A stretch of 64,000 bases of DNA from CAVQCJ01 sp963771835 (GTDB taxonomy: Bacteria; Actinomycetota; Actinomycetes; Prado026): assembly GCA_963771835.1 (NCBI GenBank), contig CAVYVA010000001.1, positions 1,288,474 to 1,352,473 of the forward strand, read 5' to 3'. The translations under genes and the position numbers were made by a program. Numbering within the stretch: the stretch's first letter is position 1; each line of letters starts with the position of its first letter. Below, one piece after another: positions 25,546 to 33,560 of this stretch. The notes under the pieces were generated by a model. It saw nothing but the letters and a program-made list of their open reading frames with translations, made no database searches and had not been told where the DNA came from.

Positions 25546-26021
25546 GCCGATACTGCGAGCCATCATGGGTCGCCGGTTCCGGCGCCACGCCGATCCGGGG
25601 ATCTGACCCTCGCAACCGGCCCGCCCGCGCGACCCTCGCTCGCAGCGGATGCCGGGACACGGGCGGGCTCCGTCCCGGGCCGCGTCCGTGTTCTGCGCTT
25701 CACCCGGGGGCACCGACCGACGTACGGGCCTGGCTCGACCGTGATCGTCTCTGTCGGATCGCCCCCATTGTCCCCGACCACGAGCTGGCCACTAGCCAGC
25801 AGCAGCGGCCCCCGAACACCTGGTGAAGATCCGCCGAGCCAGGGTCCCCGAGACCACGTTCGCACCGCTGAAGGCCCCCGGCTGTTGCCTGGGTGTGCCC
25901 CCAGGGCGGACACTGAGGCTGGCGACGAGCGCGTGCCGTGCGGGAGGCAGTGCAGGGCGCGTTCACGACGGTGGCTATCGCGACGGCTGCCGCGCGACGG
26001 AACTACCAAGGTGAGCAGCTC
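25453..26021. other. intergenic region before the secreted Thr/Ser/Pro-rich protein
   Basis: A 569-bp stretch beyond the copy A leader. Open frames cross it on both strands but with no family match, no ribosome site and poor codon use. It presumably holds the promoter of the plus-strand gene at 26022 and that of the zinc-ribbon gene. I saw no stem-loop or operator worth naming. Confidence 0.3.
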
Positions 26022-27590
26022 ATGAGGTCACAACCAATTCGCCCACGCCTCGCCCCATCGGCCGCCGCCATCCTGGCGCTGCTCGTGATGCTCGCGGGTG
26101 CCGGCGCAGTCGCTCTTGGCGCCACCAGCGCAGCGGCAGACTCGGGCCTGCAGGTCTACGTCGGCTACATGGACACCCACTCGCATCCGGTGCCGTCGCT
26201 CAGCTCGCCCAGTCCCTGGCCGAACACGGACGCGGCCGCCTTCATCGGCACCGCCTGCCCGCAGTGGCCCAGCTCGTCGGCCTACAACATCTGCTGGGAC
26301 GCCGCGGCAATCCGGCTGGTCAACACCACCAGCTCGCCGATCAGCGCGGTCAGTGCGAAGGTGGTGATCAGTAACGGGACCACGACCAAGACCTACAGCC
26401 TGTGGGGCAGCTTCACCGTGCAGGCCAACGGCCAGATGGTTCTGACCGAGACGAGCTCGGGGAACCTCGACCTCTCTGACAAGGCGCCCAACTCCTACAA
26501 CGGCGGCAACACGGCCTCTTGCGTGAACTCCGGCGCCATCCCGGTCGTCAACGTCACCGCCGGCGGGGTGACCACCGGCTACCCGGACATCGGCCAGGTG
26601 CTCAACACCGGCGGTGTGGACGCCCGGCACTGCGTCAACGGCACCTACACCTCCTCCGGTAGGAACGAATCCGAGCCGTGGGCCCAGGTGTTCCCTGGCA
26701 GTTCACCAAGCCCGTCATCCTCCCCAACCAACACGACGTCCTCCCCGTCACCTTCCCCGACCAGCACCGCGACGTCCTCCCCGTCACCTTCCCCGAGCAC
26801 CACGGTGACGTCCTCCCCGTCACCTTCCCCGAGCACCACGGTGACGTCCTCCCCGTCACCTTCCCCGAGCACCACGGTGACGTCCTCCCCGTCACCTTCC
26901 CCGAGCACCACGGTGACGTCCTCCCCGTCTCCTTCCCCGACCAGCACTGCGACCGGTTTCGCCCTTGGTGGCACGGTTGGCTACGCGCAAGGCAGCATGA
27001 CCTCCGCCCCGGTCACGGTCCCGGCCGGCGGGGTACCAGCCGGTAGTCTGGTGGTCGTCGGAATCGTCTCGTATACCGCGTCCGAGACCTTCACCGTCAG
27101 CGACTCGGCGGGCAATGCCTACACCTTGGACAACTCCCGGATCCTCTCGTCGCCCTACGGTTACCAGTTCCACTCGCTGACCGGATCGCCACTGCCGGCG
27201 GGAACCACCCTCTCGGTGCAGTGGGGAGGGGTGAGCATCGACGCGGTCATCGAGGCAATCTGGTTCTCCACGGGCTATACCTCGGTGAGCAGGGATCTTG
27301 CTGTGTCGGGCCACGGCAGCGGCACCGCCCTGTCGACGGGGAACACCAAGGCGACCGCCTTCGCCAATGAGTTGGTCGTGGGCATGGGTGGGCCGCGGAT
27401 GCCCGGGACGGCCGCCTACCAGGAGGACACCGTTGACGGATACAGCCAGGCACTGTTCACCGGTGACAGCAAGCAGAGCAACGATCTGTCCTACAAGGTC
27501 GTGCCTGCGGCTGGCCTCTTCGACTACAAGCCCACCATCGGCGTGTCCTCGTCCTGGGTGGACCTGCTGACCACATACAACGGGAACTGA
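26022..27590 (+). CDS. secreted protein with Ser/Thr/Pro-rich repeat linker
   Basis: A 522-residue exported protein. Residues 1-39 form a signal peptide (hydrophobic core ILALLVMLAGAGAVAL, cleavage after SAAA). A first domain of about 190 residues contains three Cys and reads like a small beta-sandwich. A linker of six 12-residue units (TSSPSPSPSTTV type) follows, then a C-terminal beta domain of about 210 residues (GSLVVVGIVSYTASETFTVSDSAGN). The linker looks like those between a binding and an effector domain in secreted actinobacterial enzymes, but no enzyme motif is seen. ATG 26022 follows AAGGTGAG. Confidence 0.75.
   Translation: MRSQPIRPRLAPSAAAILALLVMLAGAGAVALGATSAAADSGLQVYVGYMDTHSHPVPSLSSPSPWPNTDAAAFIGTACPQWPSSSAYNICWDAAAIRLVNTTSSPISAVSAKVVISNGTTTKTYSLWGSFTVQANGQMVLTETSSGNLDLSDKAPNSYNGGNTASCVNSGAIPVVNVTAGGVTTGYPDIGQVLNTGGVDARHCVNGTYTSSGRNESEPWAQVFPGSSPSPSSSPTNTTSSPSPSPTSTATSSPSPSPSTTVTSSPSPSPSTTVTSSPSPSPSTTVTSSPSPSPSTTVTSSPSPSPTSTATGFALGGTVGYAQGSMTSAPVTVPAGGVPAGSLVVVGIVSYTASETFTVSDSAGNAYTLDNSRILSSPYGYQFHSLTGSPLPAGTTLSVQWGGVSIDAVIEAIWFSTGYTSVSRDLAVSGHGSGTALSTGNTKATAFANELVVGMGGPRMPGTAAYQEDTVDGYSQALFTGDSKQSNDLSYKVVPAAGLFDYKPTIGVSSSWVDLLTTYNGN
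26735..26950 (+). repeat. six-unit 36-bp coding minisatellite
   Basis: Six consecutive 36-bp units start at 26735, 26771, 26807, 26843, 26879 and 26915. The four middle units are identical; the two outer units share a different 3' end (GACCAGCAC...). Each encodes 12 residues, so copy changes keep the reading frame. Confidence 0.9.
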
Positions 27591-27750
27591 GTCCGTGGGA
27601 GCGCCGTGCAATCCAGGTTCGACAGCTCGGCCGTCCAAGGCGCGACCGGCACGCGGAACTGTTCTTGCTCCCCCGTGTCGGTGGACCCAGCCTCACCCCT
27701 GGTGCCTACGCGGGCCTGGCCCGGTAGCAGCGCGGCCGACGCGGCAAGGG

Positions 27751-27966
27751 CTAGGCCGCCAGGCTTTGGGACCGTAGTGCGTGGCGGATGGCGCGCGTGA
27801 CGAGGAGCGGGATGTAGTCGCGGATCTTGGCGTCGCTGTAGCGCTGGAGCTCACGCAGGATGAGCGTGTGAATGGTGTCTGGGGACACCGCGGGGAACTC
27901 GGAGGCCAGGGCGGCCTCGGCGGCCTTCAGATGGCCTGACTGGCTCACGACGGGGGAAGTCGTCAT
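27751..27966 (-). CDS. small three-helix-bundle domain protein
   Basis: A 71-residue helical protein reading LKAAEAALASEFPAVSPDTI, then LILRELQRYSDAKIRDYIP and LVTRAIRHALRS. The pattern of a helix, a short P-turn and a long basic helix fits the three-helix-bundle dimerization proteins often found as short stand-alone genes in actinobacteria and fused to protein-tyrosine-phosphatase-like enzymes. Role unknown. ATG 27966 chosen; a longer frame to 28032 is less likely. Confidence 0.6.
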   Translation of the reverse strand: MTTSPVVSQSGHLKAAEAALASEFPAVSPDTIHTLILRELQRYSDAKIRDYIPLLVTRAIRHALRSQSLAA

Positions 27967-28126
27967 GTGACGGAGATTCTCACAGCGGCGTTGGACTGTC
28001 ACCACCCGTCTGTGACCCTCCGGCTCGGCCACGCAGAGCGACGGTTCAGGTTCCCCCTCTTTCCTGGGGGGAGATTCTCGGACCGACCGGGGGTAGGTTC
28101 AGGTTCCCCACCGGAGGAGAGCTCTC

Positions 28127-28840
28127 ATGCGGAAGTCCCCGCTCGCGATCATGGTCGCTGTCGTAGCCGGCAGCACCCTGCTCGCCCCGACCGCACACGC
28201 GGCGGGACTGGTCGCGTCCTGGCAGATGAACGAGGCAAAGGGCTCGACCGTGCTGGTCGACTCCGGCCCGAACCACCTCAATGGCACTATCGGCAAGACC
28301 GTCACGCTCGGCGGCGGGGTGCACTCCTACCCGGCGGTCAAGCGCGGCGTCGGCGGCACGGTCGACCCCCAGCACTTGGACGTGGTCAACTCCGCGCTGC
28401 TCAACCCCGGAACCGCCGACTTCGTCGTCACCGTGCGGTTGCGCATCCCGTCCATCGCCGCGTCGTTCGGCAACGTCATGCAGAAGGCCCAGTCAGGCAG
28501 CCCGACCGGCTTCTGGAAGATCGAACTCGACGGCGGCAACGGCCGGGTGTTCTGTGGCTTCCGCTCCGTCGTGAACGGCGTGACCACCAGCGGAGGCATC
28601 CGCAGCCCGATCCTGGTCGCGGACAACGCCTGGCACATCGTGACCTGCGAACGCGGGCCGGGCTTCGTGTCCACCACGGTCGACGGTCACGTCACCATGC
28701 AGGCCAACCACCCGACCGGCGCGATCGTCAACAACGTGCCGCTGACCATCGGCGGCAAGGCCAACTGCAACGCCACGGCAGCGCACCTGTGCGACTACTT
28801 CACCGGCCAGATCGACTACGTCCAGATCTCCACCAAGTGA
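28127..28840 (+). CDS. secreted LamG/concanavalin-like domain protein
   Basis: A 237-residue exported protein with a signal peptide (MRKSPLAIMVAVVAGS, cleavage after AHA near residue 25) and one LamG-type jellyroll: LVASWQMNEAKGSTVLVDSG opens it, FVVTVRLRIPS and WKIELDGG are the core strands, WHIVTCERGPG is the typical central strand and the final FTGQIDYVQIS closes it. Four Cys could form two disulfides. A carbohydrate- or surface-binding role is plausible. ATG 28127 follows CGGAGGAG. Confidence 0.8.
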   Translation: MRKSPLAIMVAVVAGSTLLAPTAHAAGLVASWQMNEAKGSTVLVDSGPNHLNGTIGKTVTLGGGVHSYPAVKRGVGGTVDPQHLDVVNSALLNPGTADFVVTVRLRIPSIAASFGNVMQKAQSGSPTGFWKIELDGGNGRVFCGFRSVVNGVTTSGGIRSPILVADNAWHIVTCERGPGFVSTTVDGHVTMQANHPTGAIVNNVPLTIGGKANCNATAAHLCDYFTGQIDYVQISTK

Positions 28841-29004
28841 GGAGCACGTATCCGGTCGCGGTCCTCGTGCTCGCCGCCCTACTGATGCGCCGCCGCGTTC
28901 AGACGTGGAGATCCCATGGGGGCTGCTAACGCGCGGTGATGTGGCGCACGGAACATCACGGTGATGGCGTCGGCCGGAGGCGACGTTAGCCATCATGGCG
29001 ACCG

Positions 29005-29361
29005 TCAGCACGTGGCAGACCTTCGGCGCGTGCCGACTGGGGCCACGGTCGTCGAGGCCGATGAGGTGTCTGTGCGCGGACCGTACGTGACCGACCGACC
29101 GGGTCGGCGGACCGTTCCCATGGCACCGCCACCCTGAGGGCTCTGGCCGGGTCCCGCAGACGGGCGAGGGTGGTTCGTCAGCCAGTCCATGAGGCGAGTC
29201 CGCTTGACCCGCAGGACGCCGAAGGTGAGTCGAGCGCGAGTGCGCGTCTCGGGCGTCAGCGTGCCGGTCGCGTAGGAGGCGCGAACCATCGCACGGTACT
29301 GACGACGCCGCATCTCGACGGTCTCGATCGAGGCCAAGATCCCTGCGCGTGTCAGTGTCAT
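29005..29361 (-). CDS. hypothetical protein coupled to a short leader ORF
   Basis: A 118-residue frame, MTLTRAGILASIETVEMRRR at the start, basic and rich in Arg, Thr and Ala; the C-terminal half after PRPSAGPG looks disordered. No family is recognised. Its ATG overlaps the stop of a 23-codon frame (ATGA), suggesting translational coupling through the duplicated leader. The N-terminal 60 residues look the most coding-like; the end could be spurious. Confidence 0.45.
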   Translation of the reverse strand: MTLTRAGILASIETVEMRRRQYRAMVRASYATGTLTPETRTRARLTFGVLRVKRTRLMDWLTNHPRPSAGPGQSPQGGGAMGTVRRPGRSVTYGPRTDTSSASTTVAPVGTRRRSATC

Positions 29362-29429
29362 CGGGCTCCCCGGCTCGAAGGAGTCAGTGGGGACTCGACT
29401 GGTTCGAAAGGGAAAGTCTGCTCTGCCAT
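29358..29429 (-). CDS. 23-residue ORF sharing its start with the zinc-ribbon gene
   Basis: Starts MAEQTFPFEPVESPLT and ends SSRGAR, overlapping the next start by ATGA. The first five codons and the 5' region match the zinc-ribbon gene at 25452, so this is a paralogous leader whose body was replaced or lost. Confidence 0.4.
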   Translation of the reverse strand: MAEQTFPFEPVESPLTPSSRGAR

Positions 29430-29515
29430 CGGCGAACCCGCTTCCTCACGCTGTGAGCGGCAAGGTGGCAGGGTCTGGGCTGACCAGGCGCGCTAGACAC
29501 CCGCAGTGTGGCACC
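29419..29515. repeat. duplicated leader, copy B
   Basis: Counterpart of 25441-25545, about 85% identical, spanning the start codon and upstream region of the 23-residue ORF. Shared blocks include CTGTGAGCGGC and GGTGGCAGGGTCTGGGC on the plus strand. Both lie in the accessory stretch about 4 kb apart in the same orientation. Confidence 0.75.
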
Positions 29516-29753
29516 CGTTCGCCCGAACCGCGAGCCGCAACCACCCTCAGCATCGGCGTGCGCACCCCGATCCGGGTCTGGACGGCCGGGGCTGGCCGAG
29601 GCGGGTCGGGTCACCGGCCTGGCCCGCGGGCCGTGCGGAGTGCGACCGGGGTCGGCTGTAGCCTCGCTCCGATCGCCGACACGTGCCCCTGGTGAGTACG
29701 TTCGGCGTTACCCAGGGTCTGACCGCGACGCCTGAGGCGGACGCAGGAGAGGG
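29430..29753. other. intergenic region upstream of bioB
   Basis: Contains the rest of copy B of the duplicated leader (to 29515) and then about 240 bp of GC-rich sequence leading to bioB. No biotin-repressor palindrome and no riboswitch fold could be made out by eye. The bioB ribosome site CAGGAGAGGG is at 29745-29754. Confidence 0.35.
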
Positions 29754-30755
29754 GTGGGCGTGGCCGACGTCCTGGACACCGCGCGCGAGCAGGTCCTCGA
29801 GCACGGTCGCGGACTGAACGAAGACCAGGTCCTCGCCGTCCTGCAGCTGCCGGACGAACGCACCGCCGCGGCGCTCGACCTCGCGCACCGGGTACGCACG
29901 CGCTGGTGCGGCCCCGAGGTCGAGGTCGAGGGCATCGTCTCGGTCAAGACCGGCGGCTGCCCGGAGGACTGCCACTTCTGCTCGCAGTCCGGGCTGTTCA
30001 GCTCGCCGGTGCGGGCCGCCTGGCTGGACGTGCCGTCGCTGGTGGCCGCTGCGGTCGAGACGGCGGCCACAGGCGCCACGGAGTTCTGCATCGTCGCGGC
30101 CGTCCGCGGCCCCGACGCTCGGCTCATGGCCCAGATGCGCGAGGGTGTGGCGGCGATCCGTGCGGCCGTCGACATCAACGTCGCCGCCTCGCTCGGCATG
30201 CTCACGCAGGACCAGGTGGACGATCTCGCGTCGATGGGCGTGCACCGCTACAACCACAACCTCGAGACAGCGCGCTCGTACTTCCCGAACGTCGTGTCGA
30301 CGCACACCTGGCAGGAACGCTGGGACACCCTGGGCATGGTCCGCGACGCTGGGATGGAGGTCTGCTGCGGCGGCATCGTGGGCATGGGCGAGACCCTGGA
30401 GCAGCGGGCCGAGTTCGCGGCCCAGCTCGCCGAGCTGGCGCCGGACGAGGTGCCGCTGAACTTCCTCAACCCGCGGCCGGGCACGCCGTTCGGCGACCTG
30501 CCGGTGCTGGCGCCCGACGACGCGCTGCGCACGATCGCGGCGTTCCGGCTTGCGCTGCCGCACACGATCCTGCGATTCGCCGGCGGTCGGGAGATCACCC
30601 TCGGCGACCTCGGGACCCGTGACGGCCTGCTGGGCGGCGTCAACGCAGTCATCGTCGGCAACTACCTGACGACGCTGGGGCGACCGGCCGCCGACGACCT
30701 GGCGATGCTGGCCGAGCTGCGGATGCCGGTCAAGGCTCTCAACGCCGCCCTCTAG
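29754..30755 (+). CDS. bioB: biotin synthase
   Basis: Radical SAM enzyme inserting sulfur into dethiobiotin. The SAM cluster motif CPEDCHFC (near residue 60) follows VSVKTGG; further signatures are YNHNLETARSYF near 165, GGIVGMGE near 205 and FLNPRPGTPF near 238. Length 333 residues is normal. GTG 29754 or GTG 29760 could be the start; the second is better spaced from GGAGAGG. The auxiliary protein gene bsaP lies 2.6 kb downstream, and the carboxylase genes that use biotin follow it. Confidence 0.95.
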   Translation: MGVADVLDTAREQVLEHGRGLNEDQVLAVLQLPDERTAAALDLAHRVRTRWCGPEVEVEGIVSVKTGGCPEDCHFCSQSGLFSSPVRAAWLDVPSLVAAAVETAATGATEFCIVAAVRGPDARLMAQMREGVAAIRAAVDINVAASLGMLTQDQVDDLASMGVHRYNHNLETARSYFPNVVSTHTWQERWDTLGMVRDAGMEVCCGGIVGMGETLEQRAEFAAQLAELAPDEVPLNFLNPRPGTPFGDLPVLAPDDALRTIAAFRLALPHTILRFAGGREITLGDLGTRDGLLGGVNAVIVGNYLTTLGRPAADDLAMLAELRMPVKALNAAL

Positions 30756-30777
30756 CGCGCGCTGTAGGTTGCATCGC

Positions 30778-32439
30778 ATGGCCGACGCGGACGCGGAGCG
30801 GATCGAGGGGCACGGCGGCGAGCTCGCCGTGGCGGCGGCCCGCGCCCACGGGGTGCAGACGATGTTCACCCTCTCCGGTGCGCACGTGTTCCCGCTCTAC
30901 GACGGTGCGGTCAAGGCCGACCCCCCGATGCCCATCGTGGACGTGCGGCACGAGGCGACCGCGGTGTTCGCGGCCGAGGCGACAGCGAAGCTGACGCGCC
31001 GCCCCGGGCTCGCCGTGCTCACCGCCGGACCCGGGGTCACCAACGGGGTCTCCGCGGTGACCAGCGCGTGGTTCAACGGCGCCCCCGTCGTGGTGCTGGG
31101 CGGCCGCGCGCCCGCGTTCCGTTGGGGCAGCGGGGCGCTCCAGGAGCTGGACCACCCGCCGCTGCTGGCCCCGGTGACCAAGCACGCGGCTACGGTCCGC
31201 TCGGCGGCCCAGGTGACCGAGCGGGTTGCCGAGGCGTTCCGGGTGGCGACGATGCCGCACCGCGGCCCGGTGTTCCTCGACGTCCCCATGGACGAGCTGT
31301 TCAGCCGGGCCGAGACCGATGCCCCGCCCGCGGCGGTCCGGGTGCGGCTCGAACCAGACCCGGACGACCTCGCCGAGGTCGCGGCGCTGCTGGGCGAGGC
31401 CCGGCGTCCGGTGCTCGTGCTCGGGTCCGACGTGTGGGCGGACGGCGCCGAGGACGCCGCCGTGCGGCTGGCCGAGACGTTGCAGATCCCGGTGGTGCCC
31501 AACGGGATGGGGCGCGGCGTCCTCGCGGCCGGCCACCCGCTGCTCGTGCCCCGGGCGCGCGGCAAGGCCTTCGGCGGCGCCGACCTCGTCGTCGTGGCGG
31601 GCACGCCGCTGGACTTCCGTCTGGGGTTCGGGAGCTTCGGCCAGGGCGCGGAGGCCGCCAAGGTCGTTCACCTCGCGGACTCGGCCGGGCAGGTGGCCAC
31701 CCACCTGGACCTCGCGGCGTCCGCCGCCGGCGACCTGACCGCCGTTCTGGACGGCATCGGGGCCGCCTGGGAGCAGCTCATCCGCCGACCTTCCTACGCG
31801 GACTGGCTCGGGCAGCTCGCACAGGCTGCCGCCGCCGCGGTCGCCGGCGACGCCGACATGCTGGCCGCCGACACCGACCCGATCCACCCGGCCCGCATCT
31901 ACGGCGAGCTGCTCCCCCGCCTGGCCGAGGACTGCGTGCTCATCGGCGACGGCGGCGACTTCGTCTCGTTCGCCGGGCGGTTCGCCGAGCCCGCCCGGCC
32001 CGGCGGCTGGCTCGACCCGGGTCCGTACGGCTGCCTGGGCACCGGCCCCGGGTACTCGATCGCGGCGCGCCTGGCCCGCCCGTCGGCGCAGGTCGTGCTC
32101 CTGCTGGGCGACGGAGCCGCCGGCTTCTCGCTGATGGACGTCGACACGCTGGTGCGGCACCGGCTGCCGGTCGTGATGGTGGTCGGCAACAACGGCATGT
32201 GGGGCCTGGAGAAGCACCCGATGCAGTTCCTGTACGGCTACGACGTCGCCGCCGAGCTGCGGCAGGAGACGGAGTACGACGGGGTGGTCCGTGCGCTCGG
32301 CGGCGCGGGCGAGACGGTGTCCCGCCCGCAGGACGTCGGGCCGGCGCTGGACCGGGCGTTCGCATCCGGCGTGCCCTACCTCGTGAACGTCCTGACCGAC
32401 CCGAAGGTGGCGTACCCCCGCACGACCACCGGCGTATGA
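30778..32439 (+). CDS. thiamine-diphosphate enzyme of the acetolactate synthase family
   Basis: A 553-residue ThDP-dependent enzyme, IlvB/oxalyl-CoA-decarboxylase type. The catalytic Glu is in VRHEATAVFAAEA near residue 55; TAGPGVTNGVSA near 83 and the middle domain VLVLGSDVWAD near 215 follow; the ThDP motif is GDGAAGFSLMD to NN near 445-475. A stand-alone catalytic subunit with no small regulatory subunit nearby suggests a catabolic lyase or decarboxylase rather than the branched-chain enzyme. ATG 30778 is used. It is ATGA-coupled to the next gene. Confidence 0.82.
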   Translation: MADADAERIEGHGGELAVAAARAHGVQTMFTLSGAHVFPLYDGAVKADPPMPIVDVRHEATAVFAAEATAKLTRRPGLAVLTAGPGVTNGVSAVTSAWFNGAPVVVLGGRAPAFRWGSGALQELDHPPLLAPVTKHAATVRSAAQVTERVAEAFRVATMPHRGPVFLDVPMDELFSRAETDAPPAAVRVRLEPDPDDLAEVAALLGEARRPVLVLGSDVWADGAEDAAVRLAETLQIPVVPNGMGRGVLAAGHPLLVPRARGKAFGGADLVVVAGTPLDFRLGFGSFGQGAEAAKVVHLADSAGQVATHLDLAASAAGDLTAVLDGIGAAWEQLIRRPSYADWLGQLAQAAAAAVAGDADMLAADTDPIHPARIYGELLPRLAEDCVLIGDGGDFVSFAGRFAEPARPGGWLDPGPYGCLGTGPGYSIAARLARPSAQVVLLLGDGAAGFSLMDVDTLVRHRLPVVMVVGNNGMWGLEKHPMQFLYGYDVAAELRQETEYDGVVRALGGAGETVSRPQDVGPALDRAFASGVPYLVNVLTDPKVAYPRTTTGV

Positions 32440-32942
32440 CCGGCGCCGTCGTCGACATCCGTCCGGTACGGCCCGAGGAGCACGCGCCGGTCGCCGACCT
32501 GGTGCTGCGCGCGTACCGCACCGCCGGGGTGCTGGGGCCGGACGACACGTACGCCGGGGTCGTCGCGGACGTCACCGGCCGCGCGGCGGTCGCCGACGTG
32601 CATGTCGCCATCGGTGCCGACGGGCGGCTCGTGGGGACGGTGACCACAGCGCGGGCCGGGCAGCCGTACGCGGACGTCGCCAGGGCCGGCGAGCTGGAGA
32701 TGCGCATGCTCGCGGTCGAGCCGGCGGCAGCCGGTCGAGGCATCGGCCGCACGCTGGTCGACTTCTGCGACTCGTTCGCGGTCGCCGGCGGCGAGCACGC
32801 CCTGGTCGCCAGCGTGATCGAGTCGAACGCGGGCGCCCTGGCCATGTACGACCGGCTCGGTTTCCGGCGCCGGCCCGAGCGCGACGTGCGACCCGTGCCC
32901 GGCGTGCTGCTGCTGGTGCTGACCCGCGACGCGGGTGGCTAG
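32436..32942 (+). CDS. GNAT family N-acetyltransferase
   Basis: A 168-residue acetyltransferase. IRPVRPEEHAPVADLVL opens the fold, LEMRMLAVEPAAAGRGIGRTLVDF near residues 87-110 is the acetyl-CoA site, and ESNAGALAMYDRLGFRRRP is the C-terminal signature. Coupled by ATGA to the ThDP-enzyme gene, so perhaps it modifies a product or component of that pathway, but this is only inferred from position. Its stop overlaps that of the convergent thioesterase gene. Confidence 0.85.
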   Translation: MTGAVVDIRPVRPEEHAPVADLVLRAYRTAGVLGPDDTYAGVVADVTGRAAVADVHVAIGADGRLVGTVTTARAGQPYADVARAGELEMRMLAVEPAAAGRGIGRTLVDFCDSFAVAGGEHALVASVIESNAGALAMYDRLGFRRRPERDVRPVPGVLLLVLTRDAGG

Positions 32943-33295
32943 AGACGGTCGATGAACCGCTGCCGGTCGACGGCGACCCGGGTCACCGTCCCGCTGGCGA
33001 GGAGCCGGCCCGCTGCGTCATGCGCGGCCACCGCGAAGCGCAGCAGCCGCCCGTCACGATGGGCGACGTCGGCGGTCACGGTGACGACCGTCCCGACGCC
33101 GCACGAGGCCACGTGCTCGAGCTCGACCCGGGTGCCGACCGTGGTCCGGCCCGGTTCCAGCTCCGGCGCTGCGGCCACGACGGTCGCCGCCTCGAGCCAG
33201 GCCAGCAGCCTCGGTGTCGCGAGCACCGGGACGTCCCCGCTGCCCAGTGCGACCGCGGTGTCCGGCTCGCCCACCAGGAACTCGAGCTCAGGCAC
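32939..33295 (-). CDS. hotdog-fold thioesterase-like protein (FlK-type)
   Basis: A 118-residue single hotdog domain resembling fluoroacetyl-CoA thioesterase-like proteins: LATPRLLAWLEAATVVA (helix with conserved Glu), TVGTRVELEHVASCGVG and VTVTADVAHRDGRLLRF. It probably hydrolyses or binds an acyl-CoA. The GTG at 33295 opens PELEFLVGEPDTAVAL. It is divergent from the bsaP gene, 39 bp away, and convergent with the acetyltransferase gene. Confidence 0.75.
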   Translation of the reverse strand: MPELEFLVGEPDTAVALGSGDVPVLATPRLLAWLEAATVVAAAPELEPGRTTVGTRVELEHVASCGVGTVVTVTADVAHRDGRLLRFAVAAHDAAGRLLASGTVTRVAVDRQRFIDRL

Positions 33296-33334
33296 CTCGC
33301 CAGCGTACGGCCGACCGGTGCCTACGCTGGAGCG

Positions 33335-33541
33335 GTGTACTGCGACCGGTGCGGCTACGACCTGGGTGCCGCGGCTGCCGGCCCCGGCGGCGCGGTCGAC
33401 GGGGCGCACGCCGGCTGCGTGCGCGGGCGCGAGCTCGAACCGCCGAGGTTCTGCCCGTACTGCCGGCGGCGGATGGTGGTGCAGGTGACCCCGGGTGGCT
33501 GGTCGGCCCGGTGCTCCGAGCACGGGACGACGACGGGTTGA
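33335..33541 (+). CDS. bsaP: biotin synthase auxiliary protein-like, BsaP
   Basis: A 68-residue protein starting YCDRCGYDLG after the GTG, with GAHAGCVRGRELEPPRFCPYCRRRM in the middle and VTPGGWSARCSEHG at the end. Five Cys in CxxC-type pairs plus a lone C and the LEPPRFC-RRMVVQV-GWSA pattern match the small protein that actinobacterial BioB needs for turnover, by my recall of the mycobacterial protein. The pattern likely binds an iron-sulfur cluster or zinc. It is close to bioB but not adjacent. The GTG at 33335 has a weak ribosome site. Confidence 0.75.
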   Translation: MYCDRCGYDLGAAAAGPGGAVDGAHAGCVRGRELEPPRFCPYCRRRMVVQVTPGGWSARCSEHGTTTG

Positions 33542-33560
33542 GCCCGGTCCGCAGGAGCGG

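Noticed and set aside
25563..26009. A 148-codon minus-strand frame in the gap before the secreted protein.
   Set aside because: Arg/Gly/Pro-rich without ribosome site or family pattern; typical chance frame in GC-rich DNA.
26735..26950. Possible CRISPR-like array of 36-bp repeats.
   Set aside because: The repeats are directly adjacent without spacers and encode an in-frame Ser/Thr/Pro linker, so this is a coding minisatellite.
29430..29753. Biotin repressor operator or other riboswitch upstream of bioB.
   Set aside because: No long palindrome or recognisable conserved aptamer core was seen.
30778..32439. Acetohydroxyacid synthase IlvB of branched-chain amino acid synthesis.
   Set aside because: No IlvN or ilvC neighbour and the gene is coupled to an acetyltransferase, so only the broader ThDP family name is safe.
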